From positions 62,001 to 126,000 of the forward strand of contig MLAV02000008.1 in assembly GCA_001870995.2 (NCBI GenBank): a stretch of 64,000 nt of DNA, given 5' to 3'. Below the pieces are notes generated by a model. It saw nothing but the letters and a program-made list of their open reading frames with translations, made no database searches and was not told where the DNA came from. Both the position numbers and the translations under genes were made by a program. Source of the stretch: Chitinophaga sp. CB10. Its GTDB lineage: Bacteria > Bacteroidota > Bacteroidia > Chitinophagales > Chitinophagaceae. The stretch's first letter is position 1, and every line of letters starts with the position of its first letter. Of this stretch, positions 52,216-60,819 are shown piece after piece.

Positions 52216-53442
52216 CTACGCTTTCCGTTTTTCCAGGTTAGGCAGGAATCCTGTCAGTAACCCGATCAACGGCAGGTAAGCGCACACTTTATACACGTAA
52301 TCAATGCTGGTGCTGTCGGCTAATTTGCCGAGCAGTGCGGAACCCACGCCAGCCATACCAAACGCCAGCCCAAAGAAGAGTCCGGCGATCATACCCACCT
52401 TACCGGGTACTAACTCCTGTGCATACACGAGAATGGCTGAAAAGGCGGAGGAGAGAATAACGCCAATGAATACACTGAGTACGACGGTCCAGAAGAGGCT
52501 GGCATGCGGCAGCAGGAGTGAAAACGGCGCCACCCCGAGGATGGAAATCCAGATCACATATTTCCGGCCGATGCGGTCGCCCAGCGGACCACCAAAGAAA
52601 GTACCGGCAGCTACGGCAAACAGGAATACAAAGAGGTACACCTGCGCGCTCTGCACGCTGACATGGAATTTATTGATCAGGTAGAAAGTGTAATAACTGG
52701 TCATACTCGCCATATAGAAGTACTTGGAGAAAATCAGTACCAACAGGATCACCAGGGAAAATATCACGGTAGACGTTGGCAGCTTCGCCTTTTCTATATG
52801 GTTGGCGGCTTTTTTAGGCTTGGCGCGATGCATGTTCTGGGTGTACCATTTGCTGATGCGCAGCATCACCACGATGGCCAGGAGCGCGGCCAGCGAAAAC
52901 CAGATCACGTTGAACTGGCCAAACGGTACAATGATAGCCGCTGCCAGCAAGGGCCCGAGGCTGCTGCCGGCGTTACCGCCCACCTGAAAGAGGGATTGCG
53001 CCATACCATGCTTACCGCCGGATGCCATATGCGCCAGGCGGGAGGCTTCCGGGTGAAAGATGGCGGAACCCACGCCCGTCAGGGCTACGGATACCAGTAC
53101 CATGGCAAACGTATGGGAAAACGCAAGGCTCACGAGCCCAATCAGCGTAAAGCCCATGCCGATGGCGAGGGAATAGGGTTGCGGCTTTTTGTCCGTGTAC
53201 AGGCCTACAAGCGGCTGCAAAATGGAGGCGGACATCTGGAAGGTCAGGGTGATAAGACCCACCTGCGAATAGGAAAGTTTCAGGGAATCCTTTACCAGCG
53301 GGTAAATGGCCGGTATGAGCGACTGCATGGTGTCGTTCAGCAGGTGCGTAAAGCTCAGGGCTATCAGGATAGAGAACACTGTTTGCTGGGCTACTTTTTC
53401 CACCACGGCAGGGTCCTGTTGTTCGGCTAATGATGTTGACAT
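52216..53442 (-). CDS. MFS transporter, fosmidomycin-resistance (Fsr)-like
   Basis: A 408-residue MFS protein with 12 helices; 'SFTHLLNDTMQSLIPAIYPLVKDSLKLSY' and 'GVGSAIFHPEASRLAHMASGGKHG' are the Fsr subfamily hallmarks. Fsr homologues export diverse small molecules; fosmidomycin resistance is only the first known phenotype. It is linked to the FadR-type regulator, which ends 55 bp before it on the same strand; a perfect palindromic site lies in that gap. Confidence 0.9.
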   Translation of the reverse strand: MSTSLAEQQDPAVVEKVAQQTVFSILIALSFTHLLNDTMQSLIPAIYPLVKDSLKLSYSQVGLITLTFQMSASILQPLVGLYTDKKPQPYSLAIGMGFTLIGLVSLAFSHTFAMVLVSVALTGVGSAIFHPEASRLAHMASGGKHGMAQSLFQVGGNAGSSLGPLLAAAIIVPFGQFNVIWFSLAALLAIVVMLRISKWYTQNMHRAKPKKAANHIEKAKLPTSTVIFSLVILLVLIFSKYFYMASMTSYYTFYLINKFHVSVQSAQVYLFVFLFAVAAGTFFGGPLGDRIGRKYVIWISILGVAPFSLLLPHASLFWTVVLSVFIGVILSSAFSAILVYAQELVPGKVGMIAGLFFGLAFGMAGVGSALLGKLADSTSIDYVYKVCAYLPLIGLLTGFLPNLEKRKA

Positions 53443-53460
53443 GATGTGTTACTTTTTAAG

Positions 53461-53475
53461 ATCAGATCATCTGAT
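53461..53475. promoter_or_regulatory. FadR/GntR-type operator candidate before the MFS gene
   Basis: ATCAGAT-C-ATCTGAT, a perfect 7-1-7 palindrome 19 bp upstream of the MFS start. The same site with one mismatch overlaps the regulator's start (54164-54178). Confidence 0.7.
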
Positions 53476-53496
53476 GTTTTAAGGTCAATAATCCGG

Positions 53497-54168
53497 TTAC
53501 TTACCGTGTGTTGCGATTTTAGTCGCGCAGGACCATGCTTTTTTAGGGTCTTTGTCCGCAATGGCGTGCAGCAGCGCCTCATGCAGTTCCTGCGTTTCCT
53601 TGAATGTATCCGTAGTGCCGTAGCGTTGTACGAATGCCTGTTTAAGCATATTGGCTACGGTGGCGTACAGCTCTATCATCAGTTCATTTTTCGCGGCTTC
53701 CGCAATGGCGCTGTGAAAGTTGATGTCAGCCTGGATGCATGCTTCCAGTTGGTTGCTGACCGCATATTCGTAACGCTTTTTCAGGAAGCCTTTCATCTTC
53801 TCCACATCTTTTTTTGACCTGAGCAGGGCTGCTTTTTCGGCGATTTTTACTTCCAGCACCAGCCTTACCTCATTCAGGTCCTCAAAATCGGCCCGCTGCA
53901 GGCGCTGGGTGAGCGGCTCTCCGGAGCCCGTCTGCGAAGTGACGAAGGTTCCCAATCCCTGTTGCACTTTTACATAGCCCTTGTTGGCCAGTATTTTCAC
54001 GGCCTCCCGGATGCTGCTCCTGCCTACGCCGAATTGCACCATCAATTCAGGCTCCGTAGGGAGCTGATCATCCACCCGGTACCTGCCGGATTCAATTGCG
54101 TCCTGTAAAAGGCCGGCCACCTCTTCGGCCAGGCTTATCCGCTTTAAGGGAGAAGTACTACTCATCAT
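53497..54168 (-). CDS. FadR-subfamily GntR transcriptional regulator
   Basis: A 223-residue protein: winged helix at about 10-75 ('LPTEPELMVQFGVGRSSIREAVKILANKGYVKVQQGLGTFV') and an all-helical FCD ligand domain (about 95-215) with the expected His/Asp-rich positions ('INFHSAIAEAAKN'). The frame opens at a TTG (54186); ATG 54168 (or 54165) avoids reading through the operator. It probably represses itself and the MFS gene, and responds to an organic acid or sugar acid. The effector is unknown. Confidence 0.9.
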   Translation of the reverse strand: MMSSTSPLKRISLAEEVAGLLQDAIESGRYRVDDQLPTEPELMVQFGVGRSSIREAVKILANKGYVKVQQGLGTFVTSQTGSGEPLTQRLQRADFEDLNEVRLVLEVKIAEKAALLRSKKDVEKMKGFLKKRYEYAVSNQLEACIQADINFHSAIAEAAKNELMIELYATVANMLKQAFVQRYGTTDTFKETQELHEALLHAIADKDPKKAWSCATKIATHGK

Positions 54169-54178
54169 ATCATCTGAT
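54164..54178. promoter_or_regulatory. FadR/GntR-type operator candidate at the regulator start
   Basis: ATCATAT-C-ATCTGAT matches the MFS-gene palindrome at 14 of 15 positions and overlaps the regulator's ATG, as expected for autoregulation. Confidence 0.6.
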
Positions 54179-54186
54179 GTTTGCAA

Positions 54187-54744
54187 AGGTAAGCGATTAA
54201 GCGGTTGCCAAAAAAATTGATTTTGGGGGAAAGATACAGTTTCCAGCGGGCAGGTGCTGCGTAACGGAACGCCTGCCCTGGCGGTTATGCCGGATTTCGG
54301 AATCCAATCTGTAACGCTAAAGTTATCCAGTAAAACGCGGGGGCAGGGGCCTCTTTTCCGGGAGCCCCGGCACGGGGAGCCGTGGCCTCATAATGAGCTT
54401 CACGAGCGCGTGATCCGGCCACCAGGCTGATTTCCGGAAAACAAAGTACCTGTTCAGGTCTATCCGGGCAGTGGCATTAGGCTGAAAACGTTCCCCGGCA
54501 TAGGGCCAGGTGTCCGCTGGTGGAGTTTCCGGGAAGCTTTGCCCGTACAGCCTTAATGTCTCCCCATAAAAATCCCCAAACTTATTTTTTTTTCCGCCCC
54601 CCGCCCAGGGTAGGATGGAGGTAGATCTCCCGGCATATTTCTCCCCACGCTTATCACAATTGATTTTAATTTTCTGTTATTAAATTCTATTTTGGCGGGA
54701 TAGCCTATACTGCTACGTTACAACCAGTATTAATAAAATTGCAT
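54187..54744. other. 558-bp divergent intergenic region, possible decayed ORF
   Basis: The left 400 bp are GC-rich. On the minus strand a frame is open from about 54677 to the stop at 54323-54325 (about 117 codons) with no usable start except near its end. It reads protein-like ('ETLRLYGQSFPETPP'), but the aligned plus frame is also fairly open, so this may be composition. The right end is AT-rich and should hold the S9 peptidase promoter; no exact TAnnTTTG was found. Confidence 0.4.
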
Positions 54745-57138
54745 ATGAGAAAATTAGTTCTGTCATTAACCCTGTTAATGTCATTCAGGGTGTATGCACA
54801 AGATGCGCTAAAGTACCAGACGCCCGCACAGAGCATCCTGGACCTCGCGATGGCCGCCCCGTCGCCTACAGTGGACTTCAATGGAAAAGGGGACGTGATG
54901 CTGATCCTGGAAAAATCCAGCTATCCCACCATCGAGGAGCTGTCGCAGCCGGAATACCGCCTTGCCGGCTCCCGCATCAATCCTGCTAACTTTGGTCCCA
55001 GCCGCGCGCCTTACTACACCGCTATCAAAATCAAAAACCTGGTAGCAAAAAAAGAATACAGCGTTACCGGCCTGCCGGCTAATGCCCGCATCAGCGGCAT
55101 TTCCTGGTCGCCTTCGCAAAAGCGTATAGCCTTTACCGTTAGCGATAACAACAGCATTACCCTCTGGGTAGCAGACGTCGCCACCGGCGCGGCCAAACAA
55201 GCCACCCAACGCAAGCTGAACCTGAACAGCGGCAACGGTTTCTCCTGGCTGGACGATAACCGTTTCATCGTATTTGCCGTACCGGAGAACATCGGTAACC
55301 CGCCGGTAAAGCCACTGGCGCCGGAAGGCCCTACCACCCAGCAAACCAGTGGTAAAGCTGCCCCTGCGGCCACTTACCAGGATATGCTGAAGAATCCATT
55401 CGATGAGTTACTGTACGATTATTACTTTCAGTCAGCACTGGTGATCGTGGATGGCGCTAATGAAACCCCGGTCACTAAACCGGGCATTTTCGTGGATGCC
55501 ACCCCATCTCCCGATAAACAATACTTACTGGTGGCAGAGCAACACCGCCCGTATTCGTACCTCGTCGGGGCGGACCGCTTCCCAACTGTTACGTCTATAC
55601 GTAAAATTACCGGGGAAGAGGTGAAAGTCCTTTCCGACAAGCCGCTGGACGAAGTACGGCCCAAAGGTTTTGACGCTACCTCCAACTATCCCCGCCGCTT
55701 CAGCTGGCGTGCGGATGCGCCGGCCACCATCACCTGGATACAAGCGCTGGATGGGGGCGATCCTAAGAAAGACGTGCCTTTCCGCGATGAGCTGAAAAGC
55801 CTCGCTGCGCCATTTACCGGCGAACCTGTTTCCCTGGCTAAAACCTCCGAAAGGCTCTATGGCGTGCTGTGGGCAAATAATCAACTCGCCCTGCTCATGG
55901 AGGCCAATTCCTCCAAACAGCGCAGGAAGCTGAGCACCATCGATCCATCCCATCCGGACCAGGCGCCGGTGCTGCTGTTCGACCGCTCCGAGAACGACCG
56001 TTATAACGATCCGGGTACGCCTGTCACCACTAAAAATGAATACAACCGCTCCGTGGTATATGTATCGCCCGCAGGCGACCTCCTGATGAACGCGCCTGGC
56101 GCTTCTCCGGAAGGCGACCGCCCGTTCCTCGCGAAATTCAACCTGAAATCCAAGAAGCAGGACATCCTCTGGCGTTCCAAAGCGCCTTATTACGAGCAGG
56201 TAACCGATGTGATCGATCCGGCCCGCCTGGTGGTAGTAACCGCCCGCGAGTCCGTAACCTCCCCGGTGAATTACTTCATACAGGACCTGAAGAAGAAAAC
56301 TGCCACGCAGCTGACCGCTTTCCCGCATCCGCAACCGCAGCTGGAAGGCGTGCAGAAGCAACTGCTGAAATACAAACGTAAAGACGGCGTGGACCTCACC
56401 GCTATGCTGTACCTGCCTAAAGGCTACGATCCCGCTAAGGACGGTCGCCTGCCGGTGCTGATGTGGGCTTACCCGCGTGAATACAAATCCGCCAGCGATG
56501 CCGCGCAGGTACGTGGCTCCCAGTACCGCTTTACCCGCGTAACCTACGGTTCTCCCATCTTCTGGGTTACCCGCGGCTTTGCCGTGATGGACGCTACGGA
56601 AATGCCGATCGTTGGGGAAGGCGATAAGGAACCAAATGATAACTTCATTGAGCAGCTGGTGATGAATGCCGAAGCGGCGGTGAACAAGATCAGCGATATG
56701 GGCATCGGCGATAAAAACCGCATTGCCGTTGGCGGCCATTCTTACGGCGCGTTTATGACGGCTAACCTGCTCGCGCATACGAACCTGTTCAAGGCCGGTA
56801 TTGCCCGCAGCGGCGCTTACAACCGTACGCTTACGCCATTCGGCTTCCAGAACGAACAACGTAGTTACTGGCAGGCGCCGGATGTGTATTATAAGATGTC
56901 GCCTTTCTCCTATGCAGATAAGCTGAAAACGCCTATCCTGCTCATTCACGGCGAGGCGGACAATAACTCCGGCACCTTCCCGATCCAGAGCGAGCGTTTG
57001 TACAACGCCCTGAAAGGTAATGGCGGCACTGCACGCCTGGTATTCTTACCGCAGGAAAGCCATGGGTATGCCGCTAAGGAAAGTATCCTGCACATGCTGT
57101 GGGAAATGGACGAGTGGCTGATGAAGTATGTGAAATAA
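54745..57138 (+). CDS. S9 prolyl-oligopeptidase-family serine peptidase (S9D-like)
   Basis: A 797-residue secreted peptidase: signal peptide (residues 1-19, ...RVYAQ), an N-terminal beta-propeller-like domain (about 60-520) and a C-terminal alpha/beta-hydrolase. The nucleophile lies in GGHSYGAFM (Ser about 665), the acid in 'LIHGEADNN' and the histidine in 'ESHGY'. It resembles the glutamyl endopeptidase (plant cGEP-like) S9D group. Periplasmic peptide degradation is likely. ATG 54745 is preferred over the in-frame TTG 6 nt upstream. It has its own terminator. Confidence 0.9.
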   Translation: MRKLVLSLTLLMSFRVYAQDALKYQTPAQSILDLAMAAPSPTVDFNGKGDVMLILEKSSYPTIEELSQPEYRLAGSRINPANFGPSRAPYYTAIKIKNLVAKKEYSVTGLPANARISGISWSPSQKRIAFTVSDNNSITLWVADVATGAAKQATQRKLNLNSGNGFSWLDDNRFIVFAVPENIGNPPVKPLAPEGPTTQQTSGKAAPAATYQDMLKNPFDELLYDYYFQSALVIVDGANETPVTKPGIFVDATPSPDKQYLLVAEQHRPYSYLVGADRFPTVTSIRKITGEEVKVLSDKPLDEVRPKGFDATSNYPRRFSWRADAPATITWIQALDGGDPKKDVPFRDELKSLAAPFTGEPVSLAKTSERLYGVLWANNQLALLMEANSSKQRRKLSTIDPSHPDQAPVLLFDRSENDRYNDPGTPVTTKNEYNRSVVYVSPAGDLLMNAPGASPEGDRPFLAKFNLKSKKQDILWRSKAPYYEQVTDVIDPARLVVVTARESVTSPVNYFIQDLKKKTATQLTAFPHPQPQLEGVQKQLLKYKRKDGVDLTAMLYLPKGYDPAKDGRLPVLMWAYPREYKSASDAAQVRGSQYRFTRVTYGSPIFWVTRGFAVMDATEMPIVGEGDKEPNDNFIEQLVMNAEAAVNKISDMGIGDKNRIAVGGHSYGAFMTANLLAHTNLFKAGIARSGAYNRTLTPFGFQNEQRSYWQAPDVYYKMSPFSYADKLKTPILLIHGEADNNSGTFPIQSERLYNALKGNGGTARLVFLPQESHGYAAKESILHMLWEMDEWLMKYVK

Positions 57139-57153
57139 TATTGATTTCGAAAG

Positions 57154-57183
57154 GCCCGCTGCTTACCGGCAGCGGGCTTTGTT
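57154..57183 (+). terminator. Intrinsic terminator of the S9 peptidase gene
   Basis: 9-bp GC stem (57154-57162 / 57169-57177), 6-nt loop, T-rich tail. Confidence 0.85.
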
Positions 57184-57316
57184 TATAAAAGCCTTGCTCA
57201 TCCTGGCCGCCCCCCGATCACCGGGCGCGCCAAAACTCCTTAATAAGTAAAAAGTACCATTAAACCTCCTTTTATAACAACACGGTTAACCCGGCCGGCC
57301 GTACCTTTGTCACATC

Positions 57317-58195
57317 ATGGCAAAGGCGAATATCCCTACATACGATATCTGTTCCCTGGTAATGGGAAAGCCCACCCAGGAGGACGTTGTTGTAGCCAGG
57401 TTCCCGGATTATCTGGCCGCCCATAGCGACATCCATTTTCCGCACCGTCACTCCTTTTACCATCTGGCACTTTTTACCAGTGGCGCCGGTACGCACACGA
57501 TCGATTTCGAGCGTTTTCCCGTAAAGCCGGGTCAGCTGTACTTCATGGTGCCGGGGCAGGTGCATGGCTGGTATTTTGAAGGTAACGTGGACGGCTATGT
57601 GATCAACGTATCCGCCGGTTTTTTCAACGTCTTTCTGAAAGATGCGGACTATATCGAACGCTTCCCGTTCCTGAGCGGGGTAGCGGCGGAAGGAGTGGTG
57701 GAATTGACTGCCGCCGCCCTGAAGGAAGTGCAGCCCATTTTTGAGGAGATGTTGCAGGAAGTGGCTGCGGAACGGCCCTTTAACATGGATATGCTCCGGT
57801 TGCTGATGCTGGAATTATTCATCCGCGTAAGCAGGAGTACCCAGCAGGGGGCCATCAAGCAGGATATGCTGCATAACAACCTCCTGTTGCGCAATTTCCG
57901 CAAGCTGGTGGAGCAGCATTACATGCAGCTCCGGCTCCCGAAGGATTATGCCGCCATGTTGTACGTAACGCCCAATTACCTCAATGCTTTTTGTCAGCAT
58001 ATGCTGGGTAAGTCGGCAGGGGAGGTGATCCGCGACCGCGTACTGCTGGAAGCCAAGCGGCTCCTGGTAAACGCAGATACCAACATCTCCGCCATCGCCT
58101 ACCAGCTCAACTTTGCGGATAACTCGTACTTCACGAAGTTTTTCCGTAAATACGCCGGCGTTACCCCGGAAGAGTTCAGAAAAAATATTGTTTGA
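57317..58195 (+). CDS. AraC-family transcriptional regulator
   Basis: A 292-residue protein with an N-terminal cupin-like ligand domain (about 25-150; 'HFPHRHSFYHLALFTSGAGTHTIDF') and a C-terminal double HTH of AraC type (about 190-290; 'NISAIAYQLNFADNSYFTKFFRKYAGVTPEEFRK'). Such regulators commonly activate neighbouring catabolic or stress genes; the next gene (DUF983) starts 16 bp downstream and may be co-transcribed. Effector unknown. Confidence 0.92.
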   Translation: MAKANIPTYDICSLVMGKPTQEDVVVARFPDYLAAHSDIHFPHRHSFYHLALFTSGAGTHTIDFERFPVKPGQLYFMVPGQVHGWYFEGNVDGYVINVSAGFFNVFLKDADYIERFPFLSGVAAEGVVELTAAALKEVQPIFEEMLQEVAAERPFNMDMLRLLMLELFIRVSRSTQQGAIKQDMLHNNLLLRNFRKLVEQHYMQLRLPKDYAAMLYVTPNYLNAFCQHMLGKSAGEVIRDRVLLEAKRLLVNADTNISAIAYQLNFADNSYFTKFFRKYAGVTPEEFRKNIV

Positions 58196-58211
58196 TAAAA
58201 TACTTAAAGCC

Positions 58212-58670
58212 ATGTGTGCAGATAAAACTCACGACAAAAGACCGAATTTTTTACTTTCCCTGCTGGGCAATAAATGCGCGCGTTGCCGCCGTGGCAGCAT
58301 TTATTCCGGTTCCAATCCCTACGATTTGAAGAACTGTTTGAAGATGCCGGAAGAATGCCCCGTATGCGGTCAGAAAGTAGAAGTGGAAGTAGGCTTTTAT
58401 TACGGTACCGGCTATGTAAGTTACGCTTTGTCCATTGCGATTTGTGTGGCGAGTTTGATTGCCTGGTGGCTGTTCGTCGGCTTCTCCATATACGATAACA
58501 GGATTTTCTGGTGGTTAGGTTTCAATGGTTTGTTGTTGTTGGTGTTGCAGCCGCTGATTATGCGTTTATCCCGCACCGTGTGGATGGCCTTTTTTGTGTA
58601 CTACGATGAGAACTGGCGGGAAAGGCCGCAGGTTACCGGAAGGGAACATACCACGCTGAAAAGCGCCTGA
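58212..58670 (+). CDS. DUF983 membrane protein with zinc-ribbon-like cysteines
   Basis: A 152-residue protein. Two CxxC pairs (CARC near 22 and CPVC near 52) suggest a small metal site, followed by two hydrophobic helices (about 75-100, 106-125). This is the DUF983 pattern, widespread in Bacteroidota and alphaproteobacteria; function unknown. The open frame reaches upstream into the AraC gene, but ATG 58212 just after that gene's stop is the natural start. Confidence 0.85.
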   Translation: MCADKTHDKRPNFLLSLLGNKCARCRRGSIYSGSNPYDLKNCLKMPEECPVCGQKVEVEVGFYYGTGYVSYALSIAICVASLIAWWLFVGFSIYDNRIFWWLGFNGLLLLVLQPLIMRLSRTVWMAFFVYYDENWRERPQVTGREHTTLKSA

Positions 58671-58707
58671 TAGCTTCGTGGTATCAAATCCTGTGTTTCA
58701 ATAACGA

Positions 58708-58742
58708 AAAAGCCGGAAAGGAATGATCCTGTTCCGGCTTTT
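58708..58742. terminator. Bidirectional intrinsic terminator
   Basis: Perfect 11-bp stem (58708-58718 / 58732-58742) between the DUF983 gene and the opposing small secreted protein gene. Confidence 0.88.
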
Positions 58743-58777
58743 ATATTTCGACTAAAACTGGCTTGGTTAGTGAGCAC

Positions 58778-59080
58778 CTAATCTTTCTTATTATGTATCT
58801 GGCTTGCTTTCAGGTACACTTTCTTACCTTTTCCGTCTACGATATATTTCCTGTCTTTTTTGTCGATATACACCGTTTCGCCATGCGGGCCTTCCTTGCC
58901 TTTATACGTTTTATCTGTTATGGTGGAGGCGCCTTTCACCGCGATAGAGGCTGTTTTGTTTCCAATTTTCTTTGCGGTACTGTCAATTCCCTGTGCAAAT
59001 GCACGCTGTCCTGTTATAGAGGCCACCACTCCCAGCGAGGCGGCAAAAATCAGCATTGACAAATTTTTTGGAGTTTTCAT
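58778..59080 (-). CDS. Small secreted protein with PBCV-basic-adaptor-like repeat
   Basis: A 100-residue protein with a signal peptide (about 1-30, ending AFAQ). The mature part is basic; 'GPHGETVYIDKKDRKYIV' and 'DGKGKKVYLK' resemble the G-x-x-G...Y-...GKKVY pattern of PBCV-type basic adaptor domains. Such short domains are common in Bacteroidota secreted proteins with no known function. The open frame extends 16 codons further, but ATG 59080 begins the signal peptide. Confidence 0.7.
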   Translation of the reverse strand: MKTPKNLSMLIFAASLGVVASITGQRAFAQGIDSTAKKIGNKTASIAVKGASTITDKTYKGKEGPHGETVYIDKKDRKYIVDGKGKKVYLKASQIHNKKD

Positions 59081-59264
59081 GTCAATATGTTTTTTTGTTA
59101 AACTAATTGAACATGATAGTTTCAACAAGTATGCCAGTTCAGGGCCCCAACTGTTAATGAAGTTCTTATGTATTGTTAAATGTTTGTATGTAGAGATTTG
59201 AGCCCGCTGAATTGTACTTGCAGCGAAATCTTCGTATATTCCTGATAGATAATTCGCTATACCA

Positions 59265-59537
59265 ATGAATCGTAAAGGTCTGTACCTGTCTATTCCCTCT
59301 CCCTGTGATCAAGACTGGGACGAAATGGTTGCTACGCACAACGGTAGGTATTGCAATAGCTGCCGCAAGAGGGTTATCGATTTCACTCAGTGTACCGATG
59401 AGCAGATTGTCGAAATGGTCAAAGGCCGCAAAGGCGCTTTGTGCGGGCGTTTTCATGCCGGTCAGCTGGGTAGGAACCTGTTGCCGGTGGCGCCGCAGCA
59501 GCGGCTGGTACCTGCTGTGTTGTTAACGCACCCTTAA
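59265..59537 (+). CDS. Short stand-alone 'C..C...DFT...CGRF' N-terminal module
   Basis: A 90-residue protein whose first ~70 residues ('IPSPCDQDWDEM', 'GRYCNSCRKRVIDFT', 'ALCGRFHAGQLGR') match a cysteine-containing module that usually begins longer Bacteroidota membrane or surface proteins. Here the chain stops shortly after, without the usual membrane helix and C-terminal domain. It may be truncated or a free-standing form. The tail after residue 72 lacks features. Confidence 0.65.
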   Translation: MNRKGLYLSIPSPCDQDWDEMVATHNGRYCNSCRKRVIDFTQCTDEQIVEMVKGRKGALCGRFHAGQLGRNLLPVAPQQRLVPAVLLTHP

Positions 59538-59612
59538 CAGCAATACCATTCATATATTGAATTGGGATACCCGCATCCCTGTTCCCCATGTGCCTTCGTG
59601 GCTGCGTAAACG

Positions 59613-60200
59613 TTAGTCTTTAAAGTGATAGCGGCTGTCTTTCCGCACAATCCCCCATTTTTTTGCGTACACATATTCCCCCCTTTCCAGCGCATCGAGG
59701 TAGTTGCCCAGCCATGCTTCAAAGGAAGGCGCGATCATCTCGCGGTGCGCATCGTCATGCCAGAGTGTAATCACCTGGCCTGCTCTGCCGCCCGGCGCAG
59801 GATCAAAGTCCAGGCAGAGGTGATTCCCCAACCCGTCATAAGTAAATGGTATCCAGCGGGGATTCCACCAGTCGTCCTTTATGCCGCTGTCCGGTTCGGA
59901 AATCAGCCTGTCCCCGTTATGCTGGAAAGCGCCATTGTCCAGCAGTTCCTGCCAGGTGGTCCACTCATCCAGGATATCCTGGACAGACAGCAACTTGTCC
60001 CCGTTTACCAGGCCTGCTTTCGATACCATCTGGCCGTCGTGAATACTGTAAAAATGTTTGAATGTATTGGGTAACAGGACTCCGGTGGCGGATTCCAGCT
60101 CGGCAATATCGTTGAGAGATACACCGGGGTTAAGGATACTAAGCATTTTTGGGGCGTGTTCACGCATCCATAACTCCCATCTGTTCCAATATTGTTCCAT
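59613..60200 (-). CDS. SMI1/KNR4 (SUKH) family protein
   Basis: A 195-residue SUKH-fold protein: 'GVSLNDIAELESATGVLLPNTFKHFYSIHDGQ' (about 26-57), 'WIPFTYDGLGNHLCLDFDPAPGGRAGQVI' and 'FEAWLGNYLDALERGEY' are classic. SUKH proteins are frequent immunity proteins of polymorphic toxin systems, and some have housekeeping roles in cell-wall regulation. No toxin gene is adjacent. It may be an orphan immunity gene. Confidence 0.9.
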   Translation of the reverse strand: MEQYWNRWELWMREHAPKMLSILNPGVSLNDIAELESATGVLLPNTFKHFYSIHDGQMVSKAGLVNGDKLLSVQDILDEWTTWQELLDNGAFQHNGDRLISEPDSGIKDDWWNPRWIPFTYDGLGNHLCLDFDPAPGGRAGQVITLWHDDAHREMIAPSFEAWLGNYLDALERGEYVYAKKWGIVRKDSRYHFKD

Positions 60201-60301
60201 TTGACAGGGGATTTGTAGTGCCTATAAAGATGTGAAAAAAAATGGAGATTTTATAGGTTAACTTTCTTCTTTTGCTGCCGTTTTTATAACTATTTAATCG
60301 A

Positions 60302-60309
60302 TACTTTTG
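60302..60309 (+). promoter_or_regulatory. -7 promoter box TACTTTTG
   Basis: TAnnTTTG match 45 nt before the acidic-protein ATG. Confidence 0.5.
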
Positions 60310-60353
60310 TATTATAATCAACACTGAAATTATTCAACAGTAAATAGCGTATT

Positions 60354-60641
60354 ATGGCACAGCTACCTAAATTCCTGATCGCGGACGACCCGGTTACAGA
60401 TCCAGAGAACGAATATATCTTTCATACGCAGGCTCCGCGCTTCTTCGCAAAACGCGTAGAAGAAGATGAGGACACTGCCTATATCGACATCGTTCATGAA
60501 ATCGACAACGTTGAAGAGTTCTTCAAAAATGCTCCTGAAAAGAAGGAGGAACTGCTCGGGCAGTTGGAGGACTGGTACTATTCCTACATGGAATGGCTGG
60601 ATGACGATGGCGAAGAAGAGGAAGAAGAAGACGAAGAATAA
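60354..60641 (+). CDS. Small acidic protein of unknown function
   Basis: A 95-residue cytosolic protein with a folded-looking N-terminal part ('PKFLIADDPVTDPENEYIFHTQAPRFFAKRV') and a run of Asp/Glu at the C-terminus (about 83-95). It has a promoter box and its own terminator, so it is very likely a real gene. I do not recognise the family; the length and composition suggest a conserved Chitinophagaceae small protein. Confidence 0.8.
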   Translation: MAQLPKFLIADDPVTDPENEYIFHTQAPRFFAKRVEEDEDTAYIDIVHEIDNVEEFFKNAPEKKEELLGQLEDWYYSYMEWLDDDGEEEEEEDEE

Positions 60642-60657
60642 ACCTGCTTCATACGTT

Positions 60658-60692
60658 AAAGGGATCATGTATTACTACATGGTCCCTTTTTT
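60658..60692 (+). terminator. Intrinsic terminator of the acidic-protein gene
   Basis: 14-bp stem with one wobble (60658-60671 / 60676-60689), 4-nt loop and T run. Confidence 0.88.
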
Positions 60693-60819
60693 GTGCTGCA
60701 TAGCCGGCTGTAATAAAACCGCAGCCAATGGCAGGCAATCCAACAATTCTCCCGGGCTGCTGCTTTAATTTAGAAGAATCATTGTTATATTAGGTTCACA
60801 ATCACTGTTTAAGTACTAC

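Noticed and set aside
60601..60641. GAAGAAGA-type simple repeat
   Set aside because: It is the Asp/Glu-rich coding tail of the small acidic protein, not an independent repeat element.
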